Shown here: piece by piece, positions 14,692-15,543 of the stretch | How positions within the stretch are numbered: the first letter of the stretch is position 1 | Layout of the letters: every line of letters begins with the position of its first letter | Source of the DNA: Sporomusaceae bacterium | Lineage (GTDB): Bacteria > Bacillota > Negativicutes > DSM-13327 | Direction: 5' to 3' | Length of the DNA stretch: 15,543 bases | Assembly: GCA_027492445.1 (NCBI GenBank) | Contig: JAPUES010000024.1 | Coordinates: 6,078 to 21,620, forward strand | Program-made: the position numbers and the translations under genes | Notes under the pieces: generated by a model | The model's input: the letters and a program-made list of their open reading frames with translations, nothing else | Told to the model about the DNA's origin: nothing | The model's database searches: none

Positions 14692-15543
14692 TTACTTTAC
14701 ATTCCCAGGATCAATAACTTTTACCTCAACTAAGGTTTCTAAGGGTACTGGTTCGCCATTTATTTTTTGTACTACAAACTTTGCTCCTAAATATCCTTGT
14801 ACATCAGCTTGCTGATCAATGGTGACGGATAGTTTTCCACTCTTAATTGATGCTTTCGCCTCATCTAAAGCATCATAAGCCGCAACCAAGACGCCTACCT
14901 TACCACTTTCACTTAGATATTTTACTGTTCCTAATGCCATCATATCATTTGCACAAAAGAAGGCTCCTAGATTCGGATTTTTTTTATAAAGATTGTGGGT
15001 AACCGTATAAGCCTCATCAATTTTCCAGTTAGCTGTTTCAACGGCTACTACAGTAATATTTGGATTTTCTTTAAAGGCACGTAATGCTCCATTTCTACGA
15101 TCTTGAGAGTTTTTCGCACTCCTAATGCCTTCCAAAATTGCCACCTCTGTCGGGGTATGAATCCTATTACTTATATACTGAGCGGATAGGTAGGCACCCT
15201 GTTCATTGTTGACACTAATAAAGGGTACATTCACTAATCCAATCTTACGACATACTTCTTCATCCAATTGATTATCAATATTTACAATGGGAATCTTTGC
15301 ATCTTGTGCTTTTTTAAGCACCGGAATTAATTCTGTAGAACTCGCAGGCGCAATTACAATCCCATCTACTTTATCACGAATAAGGTCTTCAATAATGGCA
15401 ATTTGTTGACTAATAGAGGTTTCTTGGGCACCCGTTTTAACAATTAAATTAACCCCTACTTCATTAGCAGCTTTTCTTGCGCCTTTTTCCATCTCTATGA
15501 AAAAAGGATTCGTCAGCGTTTTCATAACCAGTGCGATATTCTT
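14692..15543 (-). CDS. Ribose-type periplasmic substrate-binding protein, 5' end outside window
   Basis: The frame stays open to the right edge, so 283 C-terminal residues are seen; the methionine at 15525 is internal (KNIALVMKTLTNPFF). The start and the signal or lipoprotein peptide lie outside. Motifs match the RbsB/LacI-fold Peripla_BP_4 family: TNPFFIEMEKGARKAANEVGV, then DKVDGIVIAPASSTELIPVL, IPIVNIDN, FFCANDMMALG, and the hinge-side AAYDALDEAKASIKSGKLSVTIDQQ. It should bind a sugar or similar small molecule outside the cytoplasmic membrane. No ABC permease or ATPase gene is visible; instead a hybrid kinase follows 18 bp downstream, so a role in sensing rather than transport is likely. 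Transport genes could still lie upstream beyond the edge. Confidence 0.93.
   Translation of the reverse strand, partial: KNIALVMKTLTNPFFIEMEKGARKAANEVGVNLIVKTGAQETSISQQIAIIEDLIRDKVDGIVIAPASSTELIPVLKKAQDAKIPIVNIDNQLDEEVCRKIGLVNVPFISVNNEQGAYLSAQYISNRIHTPTEVAILEGIRSAKNSQDRRNGALRAFKENPNITVVAVETANWKIDEAYTVTHNLYKKNPNLGAFFCANDMMALGTVKYLSESGKVGVLVAAYDALDEAKASIKSGKLSVTIDQQADVQGYLGAKFVVQKINGEPVPLETLVEVKVIDPGNVK

Overview
The window looks like chromosomal DNA from a low-to-moderate GC, Firmicutes-type anaerobe. The strong AGGAGG-type ribosome binding sites, tight gene packing, chemotaxis-rich content and the style of the methyl-accepting protein suggest the Negativicutes (Sporomusa/Pelosinus-like). That placement is inferred from general character, not from a database match. 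Almost everything is on the minus strand, so gene order is described here from high to low coordinates.

Region A (15543-11187) is a phosphorelay module: a ribose-type periplasmic binding protein (cut by the window edge), a 1038-residue membrane hybrid histidine kinase (sensor, HAMP, PAS, HisKA, HATPase, two receiver domains), and a free-standing HPt protein. The genes are 16-18 bp apart and read as one operon. The first receiver domain has lost its phosphoacceptor aspartate. No DNA-binding response regulator is visible. Region B (11170-10657) holds one small plus-strand gene (69 aa) with its own leader. It converges on the relay operon across a shared bidirectional terminator.

Region C (10656-6266) is a single very large gene for a superfamily 1 (Upf1-like) helicase of 1445 aa. 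It ends in a Vsr/MTES_1575-type nuclease fold in which the expected catalytic positions appear to be replaced. A long perfect inverted repeat follows the gene. Region D (6211-1) is a chemosensory operon led by a TetR-family regulator: tetR, cheY, cheA, cheW, a short cheR lacking the usual N-terminal domain, a metallo-beta-lactamase-fold hydrolase, and a methyl-accepting chemotaxis protein with 91-residue tandem HAMP-like repeats that runs off the left edge. A good sigma-A-like promoter and a palindrome at its start site precede tetR, so the whole chemosensory operon may be under autogenous TetR control. No cheB, cheC or cheD is present inside the window.

In region D the receptor would signal through CheW and CheA to CheY, with the short CheR probably methylating a receptor; the hydrolase has no obvious standard role. 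The most unusual points are the TetR-led chemosensory operon with a truncated CheR and a coupled hydrolase, the helicase with a degenerate nuclease domain, and the binding-protein/hybrid-kinase/HPt relay.
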